The notes under the pieces are model-generated. The model saw nothing but the letters and a program-made list of their open reading frames with translations, did no database searches and had not been told where the DNA came from. DNA of 64,000 nt, from NCBI GenBank assembly GCA_963735065.1, contig CAVTJL010000001.1, forward strand, positions 1,674,001-1,738,000, in the 5' to 3' direction. The translations under genes were made by a program, and so were the position numbers. The stretch comes from CAVTJL01 sp963735065 (GTDB lineage: Bacteria; Pseudomonadota; Alphaproteobacteria; Geminicoccales; Geminicoccaceae). Positions 52,142 through 62,667 of the stretch are shown here, in pieces. Numbering within the stretch: the first letter of the stretch is position 1; every line of letters begins with the position of its first letter.

Positions 52142-52545
52142 GCCGCGGCTCCGAGCAGCCTTGGGAGGCGGATCAGATTGTAGGCGGCGGCGGTGAGGGT
52201 GAAGTACCAACGCACGCACTCGATCCCGCGCAGGCGGGTTCGAGCCTGACCGGCCGTTGTCTTGATCCAGCCGCCGTGAAGCGAGCTCACACGAGCTTCG
52301 CTCACGGTCTCGCCTCACCATCGATGCGCTTCCTGATCCGCTGGCTGGCGATGTAGCCAGCCTGCTGGGTCGTCCGCCCGTCGATCGCCGAGCGGCGGCC
52401 GCTGGTGTTCTGCGCGATATGGGGCGTGACCCGCCGCTCGCGCAGCTCGAGGATGAAGCTCCCCGCGTTAGAGCCCAAATTGGCGGCGACGGGGAGGTTG
52501 GCCTGTCTGGCCTCCGACCCGTCGCTGCGCCATGCTCAGGGCACC
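52138..52545 (-). pseudogene. IS5-family transposase, broken C-terminal part
   Basis: In the minus strand one finds ELRERRVTPHIAQNTSGRRS followed by AIDGRTTQQAGYIASQRIRK, and later GWIKTTAGQARTRLRG and the typical end AAAYNLIRLPRLLGAAA, which stops at 52138-52140. These are the conserved C-terminal DDE segments of IS5-family transposases. Between RKRID and GWIK about 47 bases replace the expected 12, introducing stops; this extra piece contains an imperfect inverted repeat (see findings). The N-terminal two thirds of the transposase are absent, so the element is dead. Confidence 0.8.
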
Positions 52546-52577
52546 CCAACACCTCCGCAGGAGGCTCCGTGCAACCC

Positions 52578-54552
<1,975 letters not shown>

Positions 54553-54588
54553 GGAGAGGGCCGGGCCGATCCCGACCTTCCGTGTCGG

Positions 54589-55035
54589 TCACGCCATCCT
54601 GGCGCCGCGCCAGACGTCGAGCGACCAGCGGTCGCGATGGCGCAGCAGCAGCAGGGCCACGAAGCCGGCCATGATCGGCACGGTATCGGTGCGCAGGCGC
54701 GCCAGGACATAGTCCTCGTTGAGCCCGGCGAAGGGCAGAAGGATGCTCGGCAGGATCAGGGCCATCGTGACGCCGTGCATCGTGAGCCCGAGCCCGTAGC
54801 TCAGCACCCGCCTGTAGCCGGCGGCCATCATCAGGCAGACCAGGATCTGCGCCGCGCCGAAGAGGTAGGGCAGGCCCTGGCCTATCGGGATGCCGTGGAT
54901 GTTCGCCCAGAGCCCGGCATATTGCTGCGGATCGAGGATCTTGTTGACTGCCCAAACGAACAGAAACCAGGCCAGCGCGCAGCGCAGGACCAGCAGCGCC
55001 AGCGCGTCCCTTTTTCCTTCGTCCTTGGGCGGCAT
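54589..55035 (-). CDS. DoxX-like small membrane protein
   Basis: The 148-residue protein has four hydrophobic segments and a DoxX-like first helix (ALLVLRCALAWFLFVWAVNKIL), then LPYLFGAAQILVCLMMAAGY and SYGLGLTMHGVTMALILPSIL. The start at 55035 (MPPKDEGKRD) avoids a long unlikely N-terminus. The function of most DoxX relatives is unknown; several act near thiol or quinone redox chemistry. It is convergent with the CpdB-like gene. Confidence 0.7.
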   Translation of the reverse strand: MPPKDEGKRDALALLVLRCALAWFLFVWAVNKILDPQQYAGLWANIHGIPIGQGLPYLFGAAQILVCLMMAAGYRRVLSYGLGLTMHGVTMALILPSILLPFAGLNEDYVLARLRTDTVPIMAGFVALLLLRHRDRWSLDVWRGARMA

Positions 55036-55150
55036 GTCGTCGTCCCCGATCGATCCCCGGCCCGGGCGTTGATCCCGGCAGGATCTCGCAGGGTAGCAAA
55101 GCCGGCCGGCCCGTGCCATCGGCTCCGGACGACGGGGGCCGCCCGGTCGC

Positions 55151-55867
55151 TCAGTAGGTGGCGCGCCCGCCCGAGAGGTCGAAGACGGCCCCGGTGCTGA
55201 AGCTGCAGGCGGGCGAGGCGAGCCACGCCGTGAGCTCCGCCACCTCCTCGACCGTGCCCAGCCGCCCCATCGGGCTCTTGGCGATCATCGTCGCCACCTG
55301 CGCCTCGGTGAGCTGCTCCAGGAGGTCGGTCTCGATCGCCGCCGGGGCGATCGCGTTCACGAGCACGCCCGTCCGCGCCAGCTCCGTCCCCAAGGCCTTC
55401 ACGAACGCGATGACACCGGCCTTGGAAGCGCTGTAGGCGGCGAGCGTCGGCGTCCCCTCCTTGCCCGCCAGCGAGGCGATCGCCACGATCCTCCCCCAGC
55501 CGTTTTTCTTCATCGCCGGCACCACCGCCCGGCAGCTGACAAACGTGCCGGTGAGGTTGATGTCGAGGACGCGGCGCCAGTCGGCGAGGGGGCAGTCCTC
55601 CACCGCCGCCGTCGGCCCGATGATGCCGGCATTGGCGACCATGATGTCGAGGCGCCCGTGGCGGTCCAGCGTCTCCTTCGCGGCCGCCGCCACCACGGCC
55701 TCGTCGGTGACGTCGACGCGGATGGTCGGGATCTCGGGCGCGTCGGCCAGGTCCCAGATCACGACCTCGGCGCCCGCCCGCCGCAGGCGCCGCGCCACGG
55801 CGAGGCCGATCCCCCTGGCCCCGCCCGTCACCACGGCCACGCGCCCCTCAAGATCGCCCTCGCTCAT
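55151..55867 (-). CDS. Short-chain dehydrogenase/reductase (classical SDR)
   Basis: The 238-residue protein has the NAD(P) motif VAVVTGGARGIGLAVARRL, NAG in MVANAGIIGP, Ser in IVAIASLAGKEG and the catalytic YSASK near residue 148, with the end LSGGRATY. It is an oxidoreductase of the FabG type; the Asp after the second strand (WDLADAP) suggests NAD preference. GGAGG precedes ATG 55867. It lies 53 bases downstream of the phytase-like gene on the same strand. Confidence 0.9.
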   Translation of the reverse strand: MSEGDLEGRVAVVTGGARGIGLAVARRLRRAGAEVVIWDLADAPEIPTIRVDVTDEAVVAAAAKETLDRHGRLDIMVANAGIIGPTAAVEDCPLADWRRVLDINLTGTFVSCRAVVPAMKKNGWGRIVAIASLAGKEGTPTLAAYSASKAGVIAFVKALGTELARTGVLVNAIAPAAIETDLLEQLTEAQVATMIAKSPMGRLGTVEEVAELTAWLASPACSFSTGAVFDLSGGRATY

Positions 55868-55920
55868 CACACCTCCACCACCAAGGGGTGCCGCCCGCTC
55901 GCTCGGGCGGCCTAACCCCC

Positions 55921-57215
55921 TCAGCGCTGGATGTCGAGCCCGCTCACCTTGGCCACCGTGGTGTGCTCGCCGGTGATGCCGAAATCGTCGTCGTTGATCA
56001 GCATCAGCGACCCGTCGCCGAAGAACGCCAGCGCCCTCGATCTTGCCCGGCAGCTCCTTGTGTCTTGCTGCTGTCGAGCACGAGGCGCTTCGTGACGGCC
56101 GTGATCTTGGCGTCGGCAAGGGAGGTCTGCTCGAGCGTCGGGCTCGTCGCCGGATCGTCCCACTTGGACCCGTGGATGTCGGTGGCCCCGCTCACGTCGA
56201 TCTCGTAGATCCGCGTCGTCTTGTCGGTGCGGTCGTCGATGAGGAAGCGATGATCGTCGATGCCGCGCAGATCGCTCACCCGCGCCGTGCTCTGCGCCTT
56301 CGCCTCCTCGCCCGGGAAGTCCTTCATGGGCGTCATCTCGTAGACATACTCAGCAACCACCTTGAGCGTGGCGCGATCGACCTTGATGAGACGATCGTTG
56401 CTGGCCTTCTTGTAGGCGGCGGCATCGGGGTTCGCGAGCGGGCTCTGCACGGCCAGCCACAGGAAGCGCTCATCCGGGCTCATCGCCAGCCCCTCGATGC
56501 CGCGATTGGCCTGTCTTTTCGTCAGGATCGCCGGCAGCCCGCCCACCACCGGATAGTTGGCGCCCGCAAAATCCTTCTCCGTGCCGGCCGGCACGACGCG
56601 CAGAAGAATGCGGCCGTCGGGCGCCACATGGACGATCGAGGGCGCATTCTCCTCGCCGATCCAAAAGCTGCCGTCGGCGAGCTGCACGAGGCCCTCGGCG
56701 TCGATGGCGTTGGGGTCCTGCGCCATGGCCTTGCCGTCGGGCCCGACGGGCGTCTCGGTCGTGGCCACGGTGAGCGGGTTGGGCAGGCCGGTGATCGGGT
56801 TGCCCAGCCCGTCCTTGATCGTGAGCACGTCCAGGATCTCGAAGCCGTCCTCGCCCACCTTGATGCGGTAGATCGAGGGCGTGTAGGCGGGCATCGGATA
56901 GATCCGGCCTTTTTTCACATCCCCGCAAAAGCTCTTGCCGTCGAGGCCGATGATCTCCTTGGCGTCGGCGCAGGGAAAATTGGCGCCGCGGTCGCTCAGC
57001 GTCACGAACACGTCGGGCGGCGCATCCGCCCGCCGGTAGGCGCTGCTGCCGATCCCGGCCGTCAGATGCAGCGTCTTGCCGCCCGCGAAGGCGACGTCGC
57101 CCAGCTGCAGCTTCGGATCGTGGCTCTGATAGACCTGGACCGTCTCCGCCGAGGCGGCATGGGCGAGGCCCAGGATGGCGGCCGAGGCGAGGAGGGTGAG
57201 GGCGTGCTTGGACAT
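55921..57215 (-). CDS. Exported phytase-like (esterase-like activity of phytase) propeller protein (two frameshifts near the end)
   Basis: The protein has a signal peptide (MSKHALTLLASAAILGLAHAASA) behind AGGGAGA. Its body fits the 'esterase-like activity of phytase' family: FVTLSDRGANFPC, YTPSIYRIKVG, DAEGLVQLADGSFWIGEENAPSIVHVAPDG, GIEGLAMSPDERFLWLAVQSPL and GIDDHRFLIDDRTD. The last ~45 residues are split over three frames: RLVLDSSK, then KELPGKIEG after a shift near 56062, then LAFFGDGSLMLINDDDFGITG and on to VSGLDIQR after a shift near 56031, stopping at 55921. Each shift equals one extra base. The joined protein has about 431 residues. It probably acts on phosphoesters in the periplasm. 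Confidence 0.8.
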
Positions 57216-57479
57216 GCGTTCTCCCTTGCGCGTCCGGTTGGTCGGCAAGGGCTTCCTGGGCCCGGACGATGACGATGGCGTGACAGGGGGCGGGCGAGGG
57301 TGGCCATGCGCTCGACGTGCCCGACGCCCGCCCGGATCGGGCAGGCGCGCCGCGAAGCACGGCCGACCACGACAGCTCGAGCCAAGTGGACTTCAATAGT
57401 GACCCATGTCACCATCACGCGGGCTCGCCGCCGCCACGACGCCGGACGTGCCAGCCATCAGGGAGCGACAAGTAAAAAA

Positions 57480-58829
57480 ATGACGAATACCATGAGGACG
57501 AGGCTGGCGGCGGCGCCGGCGCAGGAGATCTCGGCCGAGCAGGCGGCGGGCCTGGTCAGATCCGGCATGTGGCTCGACTACGGCTCGATCCTGGCCCAGC
57601 CCGACCTGTTCGATGCGGCGCTGGGTGCCCGCATCACCGAGCTTGCGGACATCAAGATGCGCAACTGCATCGCCATGCGCCCGCGGGCGGTGCTGGAGAA
57701 CGATCCGCACGGCCGGCACATCCACTGCATCAACCTGCATTTCGGCGGCTACGATCGGAAGATGCACGATGCCGGCCGCTGCAGCTATCTGCCGGTCAAT
57801 CTCGGCGAGATCCCGGACTACTACCGCCGCTTCATGCCGCCCAGCGACATCGTCATCCTGAAGACCCGCCCGATGGACGAGGAGGGCTTCTTCAACCTGG
57901 GCCCGACCGTTCTGTGGCATCGCGCCATCCTCGAGCGGGCGCGCATCGTGATCGTCGAGACCTCGACGGCGATGCCGCGGGCGCATGGCGAGGGGGCGAG
58001 GCTGCATGCGAGCGAGGTCGACTATGTCATCGCGGGCGACGACGAGCCCATGCCCGAGCTGCCCAATCCGGCGCCGTGCGAGCTCGACCGCGCGGTGGCC
58101 CGGCTGATCATCAACGAGATCGAGGACGGCGCCTGCCTGCAGATCGGCATCGGCGCCATGCCCAACGCCGTCTGCGGTCTCCTGGCGAGCGCCGGGGTCA
58201 GGGATCTGGGCATCCACACCGAGATGATGACGGACGGGCTGGCCGAGCTCTATCGCGGCGGGCACGTCACCGGCAGGCACAAGAAGCTCGACACCGGCAA
58301 GGTGGTCTACAGCTTCGCCGCCGGCTCCAAGGCGCTCTACGACACGCTGGACGGCAACGAGGACATGCTGTGCCGGACGGTCGAGTACACCAACCTGCCG
58401 CACATGGTGATGCAGAACCCGCGTGCTGTGTCGATCAACAGCACCACGCAGGTCGACCTCTACGGGCAGGCGGCGTCGGAATCGGACGGCAACCGCCACC
58501 TCACCGGCACCGGCGGCCAGGCGCAGTTCGTGCGCGGGGCCTACGCCTCCGAGGGCGGCAAGGCTTTTATCTGTCTGCCCTCGACCTACGAGAAGCGGGG
58601 CGGGCGGCGCAGCCGCATCGTCTTGAACCTCACGCACGGCAACATCGTGACGACGACGCGGGCGGACATGATGTACGTCGTGACCGAGCAGGGCATCGCC
58701 AATCTCAAGGGCAAGTCGGTGCCGGAACGGGCCCGCGCGCTGATCGGCATCGCCCATCCCGACTTCCGCGAGGAGCTCGAGCGCCAGGCCCACGAGCACC
58801 GCCTGATCCCGCGCGGCTTTACTTTTTGA
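57480..58829 (+). CDS. Acetyl-CoA hydrolase / 4-hydroxybutyrate CoA-transferase family protein
   Basis: The ~449-residue protein has the two-domain CoA-transferase layout. The C-terminal half carries the catalytic Glu near residue 248 in LGIHTEMMTDGLAELY, then GGQAQFVRGAYASEGGKAFI and THGNIVTTTRADMMYVVTEQGIANLKGKSV, typical of Cat1/AbfT enzymes that move CoA among acetate, butyrate, succinate or 4-hydroxybutyrate. The substrate is not decidable. The ATG at 57480 follows GGGAG and an A8 run. It is divergent from the phytase-like gene with ~260 bases between. Confidence 0.87.
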   Translation: MTNTMRTRLAAAPAQEISAEQAAGLVRSGMWLDYGSILAQPDLFDAALGARITELADIKMRNCIAMRPRAVLENDPHGRHIHCINLHFGGYDRKMHDAGRCSYLPVNLGEIPDYYRRFMPPSDIVILKTRPMDEEGFFNLGPTVLWHRAILERARIVIVETSTAMPRAHGEGARLHASEVDYVIAGDDEPMPELPNPAPCELDRAVARLIINEIEDGACLQIGIGAMPNAVCGLLASAGVRDLGIHTEMMTDGLAELYRGGHVTGRHKKLDTGKVVYSFAAGSKALYDTLDGNEDMLCRTVEYTNLPHMVMQNPRAVSINSTTQVDLYGQAASESDGNRHLTGTGGQAQFVRGAYASEGGKAFICLPSTYEKRGGRRSRIVLNLTHGNIVTTTRADMMYVVTEQGIANLKGKSVPERARALIGIAHPDFREELERQAHEHRLIPRGFTF

Positions 58830-58976
58830 GGCGCGCCAAGGCGTGACGGCGGGGCCGGCAGCGGCGATGGCCGCGGCACCCTCGCCATGGCCCCTTGACC
58901 TCCATCAATGCGCGCAGGAGCCGGGTCGGCATGCTGGGGAGCATGCAGCGGTCCCGCCGCGCTCGGAGGAGAAACC

Positions 58977-59411
58977 ATGCCGGCCCACGCGATCCCGAAA
59001 GCCCAGGCAAAGCCCATCCATCTGAGCCGACGCGCCATCTGTCTCGGCATCCTGGCGACGAGCGCGGCGCTCCCCGCCGCGGCGCTGGCGCAGCAGGGCC
59101 AGGGCTCCGGGCAGATCTACGGCAGCCAGCTCATGACCCAGCAGGAGCGGGCCCAGTACCAGCAGCGCATGCGCCAGGCCAAGACCGAGCAGGAGCGCGA
59201 GCAGATCCGCCTCCAGCATCACGCAGAGATGCAGCAGCGGGCGCGGCAGATGGGCGTCACCCTGCCCGATGAGCCGTCAGGCGGCATGGGGCAGGGCATG
59301 GGCCCCGGTGGCGGTCAAGGCGGCGGTGGTCAGGGCGGCGGCCAGGGAAGCGGCGGCATGGGCCGGCGGATGGGTGGCGGCATGGGCGGTGGCGGCGGGA
59401 TGGGCCGCTGA
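58977..59411 (+). CDS. Exported Gln/Arg-rich protein with Gly/Met-rich C-terminal tail
   Basis: The 144-residue protein has an N-terminal basic stretch (HLSRRAICLGILATSAALPAAALA) acting as Sec or Tat leader, a central helical part rich in Gln, Arg and Glu (MTQQERAQYQQRMRQAKTEQ) and a low-complexity tail of Gly, Gln and Met repeats from about residue 100 to the end. AGGAGA precedes the ATG. The middle resembles small periplasmic proteins annotated only as hypothetical. The Met/Gly tail could bind metal, which is only a guess. It lies 61 bases from the convergent histidine kinase. Confidence 0.65.
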   Translation: MPAHAIPKAQAKPIHLSRRAICLGILATSAALPAAALAQQGQGSGQIYGSQLMTQQERAQYQQRMRQAKTEQEREQIRLQHHAEMQQRARQMGVTLPDEPSGGMGQGMGPGGGQGGGGQGGGQGSGGMGRRMGGGMGGGGGMGR

Positions 59412-59472
59412 GGGCGGCGACGTCCCGTCGGGCTCGGTTCGAGCTCGTCGGGTTCCCATCTCCCGTCTTGCG

Positions 59473-60876
59473 CTAAGCCGCCTCGTCCTGGGCCACGCTC
59501 ACCGCCCCATCCGTCTGGGGGCCCTCCGGAAAGACAAGGCTGATGAGGGCGCCGCCGCCCGGCGCGTCGTCGATCGCCACGCGGCCGCCATGCAGCCGCA
59601 TGATGGTCGCGGCGATCGCCAGCCCGAGACCCGCTCCCTCCGAGCGAGCGCGGTCGAGCCGGCGGAAGCGCTCGAGCACCGCGCCGCGCTGCGCCGCCGG
59701 GATGCCCGGGCCCTGGTCGCGCACGGCGCATCGCGCTCCCGGTCCGGCCGTGACCTCGACCGCGGTGCCGGGGAGCGTGTGAGCGAGGGCGTTCTCGACG
59801 AGGTTGCGCAACGCCCGCCCGATGGCGTCGGCGTGCCCGTGCACCGCCGTGGCGCCGGCGTCGATGAAACGGATGGACCGGCCCTTGCCGACAGCCAGCG
59901 GGGTCAGCTCCGCCACGACCTCGTTCGCGATCAGGCGGAGATCCGCGCGCGTGTCCGCGTCGATCTCGAGGGCGGTCGCGTGCGACATGTCGAGCATCTG
60001 GTTGACGAGGCGCTGCATCCGCCGTGCATCTTCGAGCAGCTTCGTCTTTTCCGGGCATTCGGGAAGCTTGCCCACCCGCAGCATCATGATGGCGAGCGGC
60101 GTGCGCAGCTCGTGCGCCGCATCGCCCGCAAAGTCCCTGAGCGCCCGCACCGAGACCTCGATGCGCTCCAGCATCCCGTTGACCGCGCTCACCAGCGCCT
60201 GTCCCTCGCGTGAGGAGGTCTCCGCCTCGATCCGCGTTGCTACCTGCGCCGGGTCGATCCGGTCCACCGCCCGGATGGACGCCTGCAGAGGCCTCAGCAC
60301 GCTGCGCACCGCGCTGAAGTTGAACAGAAGAAACATCAGCGAAAGCAGGGCCAGCGGAAAGATCACGTGAAAGCGGATCTCGTTGAAGATCACGGGAACG
60401 AAAGGCCGAAACCCCTGGCCGGCGATGGCGACGGAGATCCAATAGGGCCGCTGGTCGACGGTAACGCGCCGCGTGCCGGACAAAAGAAAGCGCTCGCCCC
60501 AGCTCTCGCGCTGCGTGCGGATCACCAGGAACGACACGGGCGGCTCGTCGGCGATCTTGAGATCGCCGTCGTTGTAGCGCCCCACAACGGCGCCGCCGCG
60601 CTCGTGGATCAGGAACGCCCGCCTCGTGCCGGCGGCTATCGGCCGGCTCAGGTCGGCCGGAACGGCGCTGCCGGCATCCGCCAGCATCGCCGGGATCTCG
60701 CTGGCGATCCTGTCCGCCTCGGCGCTCACCAGAAGCTGGTCGAGGTCGTTGGGATTGTTGACGTACATCCAGACGACGGCGAGCAGCTGGAGCAGCAGGA
60801 AGGCAAGGCCCACGAGAGCGAGCCGGACCGACAGCCTGAAAAAGAGGCTGCGTGGTGGACGAGCGCTCGCTCCCAT
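59473..60876 (-). CDS. Membrane sensor histidine kinase (OmpR-type partner)
   Basis: The 467-residue kinase has an N-terminal helix (LSVRLALVGLAFLLLQLLAVVWMYV), a periplasmic sensor of ~140 residues, a second helix (FPLALLSLMFLLFNFSAV), HAMP, the H-box DFAGDAAHELRTPLAIMML with the phospho-His near 254, the N-box NLVENALAHTL, and G-boxes DQGPGIPAAQ and GAGLGLAIA. It is the last gene of the PepSY-cytochrome b-regulator-kinase operon, eight bases after the response regulator. Confidence 0.92.
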   Translation of the reverse strand: MGASARPPRSLFFRLSVRLALVGLAFLLLQLLAVVWMYVNNPNDLDQLLVSAEADRIASEIPAMLADAGSAVPADLSRPIAAGTRRAFLIHERGGAVVGRYNDGDLKIADEPPVSFLVIRTQRESWGERFLLSGTRRVTVDQRPYWISVAIAGQGFRPFVPVIFNEIRFHVIFPLALLSLMFLLFNFSAVRSVLRPLQASIRAVDRIDPAQVATRIEAETSSREGQALVSAVNGMLERIEVSVRALRDFAGDAAHELRTPLAIMMLRVGKLPECPEKTKLLEDARRMQRLVNQMLDMSHATALEIDADTRADLRLIANEVVAELTPLAVGKGRSIRFIDAGATAVHGHADAIGRALRNLVENALAHTLPGTAVEVTAGPGARCAVRDQGPGIPAAQRGAVLERFRRLDRARSEGAGLGLAIAATIMRLHGGRVAIDDAPGGGALISLVFPEGPQTDGAVSVAQDEAA

Positions 60877-60884
60877 GCGGGGCG

Positions 60885-61595
60885 CTATGGGCCGTGCGGT
60901 TCTGCTGCGGCCTCGCCCGCATGCGGCGCAGGGGCCAGCATGTAGCCGATGCCGTGGGCCGTGTGCAGGACGACGTCGGCCCCTGCTGCCGCGAGACGGC
61001 GGCGCAGCCGCGAGACCGCGGCCTCCAGCGCGTTGGGTGTGACCTCCTCGGACAAGGCGTAGAGGGCGGCTTCGAGGCTCGCCTTGCTAACCACATGCCC
61101 GGCGCGACGCATGAGACGCTCCAGGAGATCGAGCTCGCGCGGCGGCACGCGGACCACCTGCCCGGACACGCGGACCTCGCGCTCGACGCTGTCGAAGGCG
61201 AGGTTCGCCACGCTCAAGGTCGTGCCGAGACAGCCTCCCGGCCGGCGCAGGAGGGCCCGGCAACGGGCGGCGAGCTCAGGCATCTCGAAGGGCTTTACGA
61301 GATAGTCGTCGGCGCCGGAATCGAGGCCGCCGACCCGGTCGCCGAGCCCGTTCCGCGCCGTGATGATCAAGATGGGCGTCGTGCTCCGCGCCTTGCGGAC
61401 GGCGCGGATGAGGTCGATGCCGTCGCCGTCCGGCATGCCGAGATCGATCAGCAGCAGGTCGTAGTGGCCGGCGGCCGCCGCCTCCTCGGCTTCGCTCAAG
61501 CTGGCGAAGCCGTCGACCGCAAAGCCCTCCTCCGTCAGCCCGTCCGCGATCAGGGTCGCGAGCCGGGCATTATCCTCCGCAAGCAGGACCCGCAT
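60885..61595 (-). CDS. OmpR/PhoB-family response regulator
   Basis: The 236-residue regulator has a receiver domain with the acidic pair in AEDN, phospho-acceptor Asp51 in LLLIDLGMPDGDG, Thr/Ser in ILIITARNG and Lys in YLVKPFEMPEL. A winged-helix DNA-binding domain follows (VRVPPRELDLLERLMRRAG...ALEAAVSRLRRRLAAAGA). OmpR/PhoB-type proteins bind tandem half-sites with 10-11 bp phasing, matching the GTCAG pairs found at 62535 and 62585. It overlaps the cytochrome gene by 26 bases. Confidence 0.93.
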   Translation of the reverse strand: MRVLLAEDNARLATLIADGLTEEGFAVDGFASLSEAEEAAAAGHYDLLLIDLGMPDGDGIDLIRAVRKARSTTPILIITARNGLGDRVGGLDSGADDYLVKPFEMPELAARCRALLRRPGGCLGTTLSVANLAFDSVEREVRVSGQVVRVPPRELDLLERLMRRAGHVVSKASLEAALYALSEEVTPNALEAAVSRLRRRLAAAGADVVLHTAHGIGYMLAPAPHAGEAAAEPHGP

Positions 61596-62184
61596 GGTCG
61601 ACGTCCGTTCCTGAGGCGCGGCGCTTGCGCCCGGTGATCATCGCGAGAACGAGATTCTCACGATGCGACAGGCTCTCGGCAATGGCGCCGAGCACATGCA
61701 GGGCCGCCATGACGAGAATGAGGTTGGCGGCGATCTCATGCGCTTCCTGCACCCATTCCTCGCCCCAGAAAGCGTCGAGCCCCTGCATCCAGCCGGTGAG
61801 GCAGGTGATCGCGAGAAGCCCCATCAGTGCCAGCATCATGGCCGCTCCGGCCGGATTGTGGCCAAGATAGCGGCGATCGCGGCGTCTCGCCACCGCGAGG
61901 AGATGGGAGAGGACCGCCTGCGGCGTGGTGACGAAGTCGGAAAAGCGCGCATGCGCGCTCCCGACGAAGCCCCAGAGGATGCGCACGACGAGCGCCGCCA
62001 CGACCGCATAGCCGACATAGCGGTGTGGTGCCTTGCCCGTGTTGAGGACAAAGCTGTTCAGCGCCACGCCCAGGACCACCGTCCAGTGGAAGATCCGCAC
62101 GAGCGGATCCCACACTGGCACGGACGGCGCCTCACCCTGCCCGGCGTGTTGCGTCACCGCCGGTCGTGTAAGCTCGGTGGCCAC
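61570..62184 (-). CDS. Di-haem cytochrome b561-type membrane protein
   Basis: The 204-residue protein has four hydrophobic helices and His residues placed for two b-haems: VRIFHWTVVLGVALN, KAPHRYVGYAVVAALVVRILWGFVGSAHARFSDF, VQEAHEIAANLILVMAALHVLGAI. Such cytochromes pass electrons across or into the membrane, often with PepSY partners. It lies three bases after the PepSY gene and overlaps the response regulator, so all four are one transcript. Confidence 0.88.
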   Translation of the reverse strand: MATELTRPAVTQHAGQGEAPSVPVWDPLVRIFHWTVVLGVALNSFVLNTGKAPHRYVGYAVVAALVVRILWGFVGSAHARFSDFVTTPQAVLSHLLAVARRRDRRYLGHNPAGAAMMLALMGLLAITCLTGWMQGLDAFWGEEWVQEAHEIAANLILVMAALHVLGAIAESLSHRENLVLAMITGRKRRASGTDVDHAGPACGG

Positions 62185-62187
62185 GGC

Positions 62188-62466
62188 TCAATCCACGTTG
62201 CTCTCGACGATCTCGCCGGTGACGGGGTTGAAGTAGACCTCGGCCTTCCGGCCCTCGGCGTTGTAGCCGTAGATCTCGTAGCAGCCCGTCGTGGTCTTCT
62301 TGAAAACTTTGATTTTGCCGAAGCCCATGTCGGCGATCTTCTGCTTCATGACCTCCTCGCTGAGCCACTTGTCCTGCGGCTCGCTCGTGCAGTTGGGGCT
62401 GGCCAGCGCCGCGGAAGAGAGGAGGCACAGCGCGCCTGCGGCAAGCAGGAGATGTTTACTGATCAT
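62188..62466 (-). CDS. Exported PepSY-domain protein
   Basis: The 92-residue protein has a signal peptide (MISKHLLLAAGALCLLSSAALA) and one PepSY-like domain (WLSEEVMKQKIADMGFGKIKVFKKTTTGCYEIYG...VYFNPVTGEIVES). The ATG at 62466 has GAGGA at normal spacing; ATG 62478 is an alternative without one. PepSY domains are found with b-type cytochromes and proteases and may modulate them. It is the first gene of the operon, behind a tandem operator at 62535-62550. Confidence 0.85.
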   Translation of the reverse strand: MISKHLLLAAGALCLLSSAALASPNCTSEPQDKWLSEEVMKQKIADMGFGKIKVFKKTTTGCYEIYGYNAEGRKAEVYFNPVTGEIVESNVD

Positions 62467-62534
62467 AGTATTCCTCATGGATCGGTACCCACTCGGCCAC
62501 GATCATCGTGACGGCACCTCTCTAACGATCGCCA

Positions 62535-62550
62535 CTGACAAAAACCTGAC
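62535..62550 (-). promoter_or_regulatory. Tandem response-regulator site GTCAG-N6-GTCAG facing the PepSY operon
   Basis: On the minus strand GTCAG occurs twice with 11-bp phasing. Ten bases further lies TAGAGA (62519-62524), a possible -10, giving a start near 62512 and a ~45-base leader to the ATG at 62466. The arrangement mirrors exactly the site at 62585-62600. Confidence 0.6.
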
Positions 62551-62584
62551 GGCCGGAAGGGCCGGTGCGAGCACGGGATTCTCG

Positions 62585-62600
62585 GTCAGGACCTCGTCAG
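62585..62600 (+). promoter_or_regulatory. Tandem response-regulator site GTCAG-N6-GTCAG facing the rubrerythrin gene
   Basis: GTCAG occurs twice with 11-bp phasing on the plus strand, followed after ten bases by TATTGG (62611-62616) as possible -10. This gives a leader of about 45 bases to the rubrerythrin ATG. Phasing and position fit activation by an OmpR/PhoB-type regulator, most likely the one encoded at 60885. Confidence 0.6.
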
Positions 62601-62667
62601 GTCACATCTCTATTGGAAAGCCGTCGCTCGCAGGAGCGAGGACCATTCCATCTGAGGAGACGGAGTC

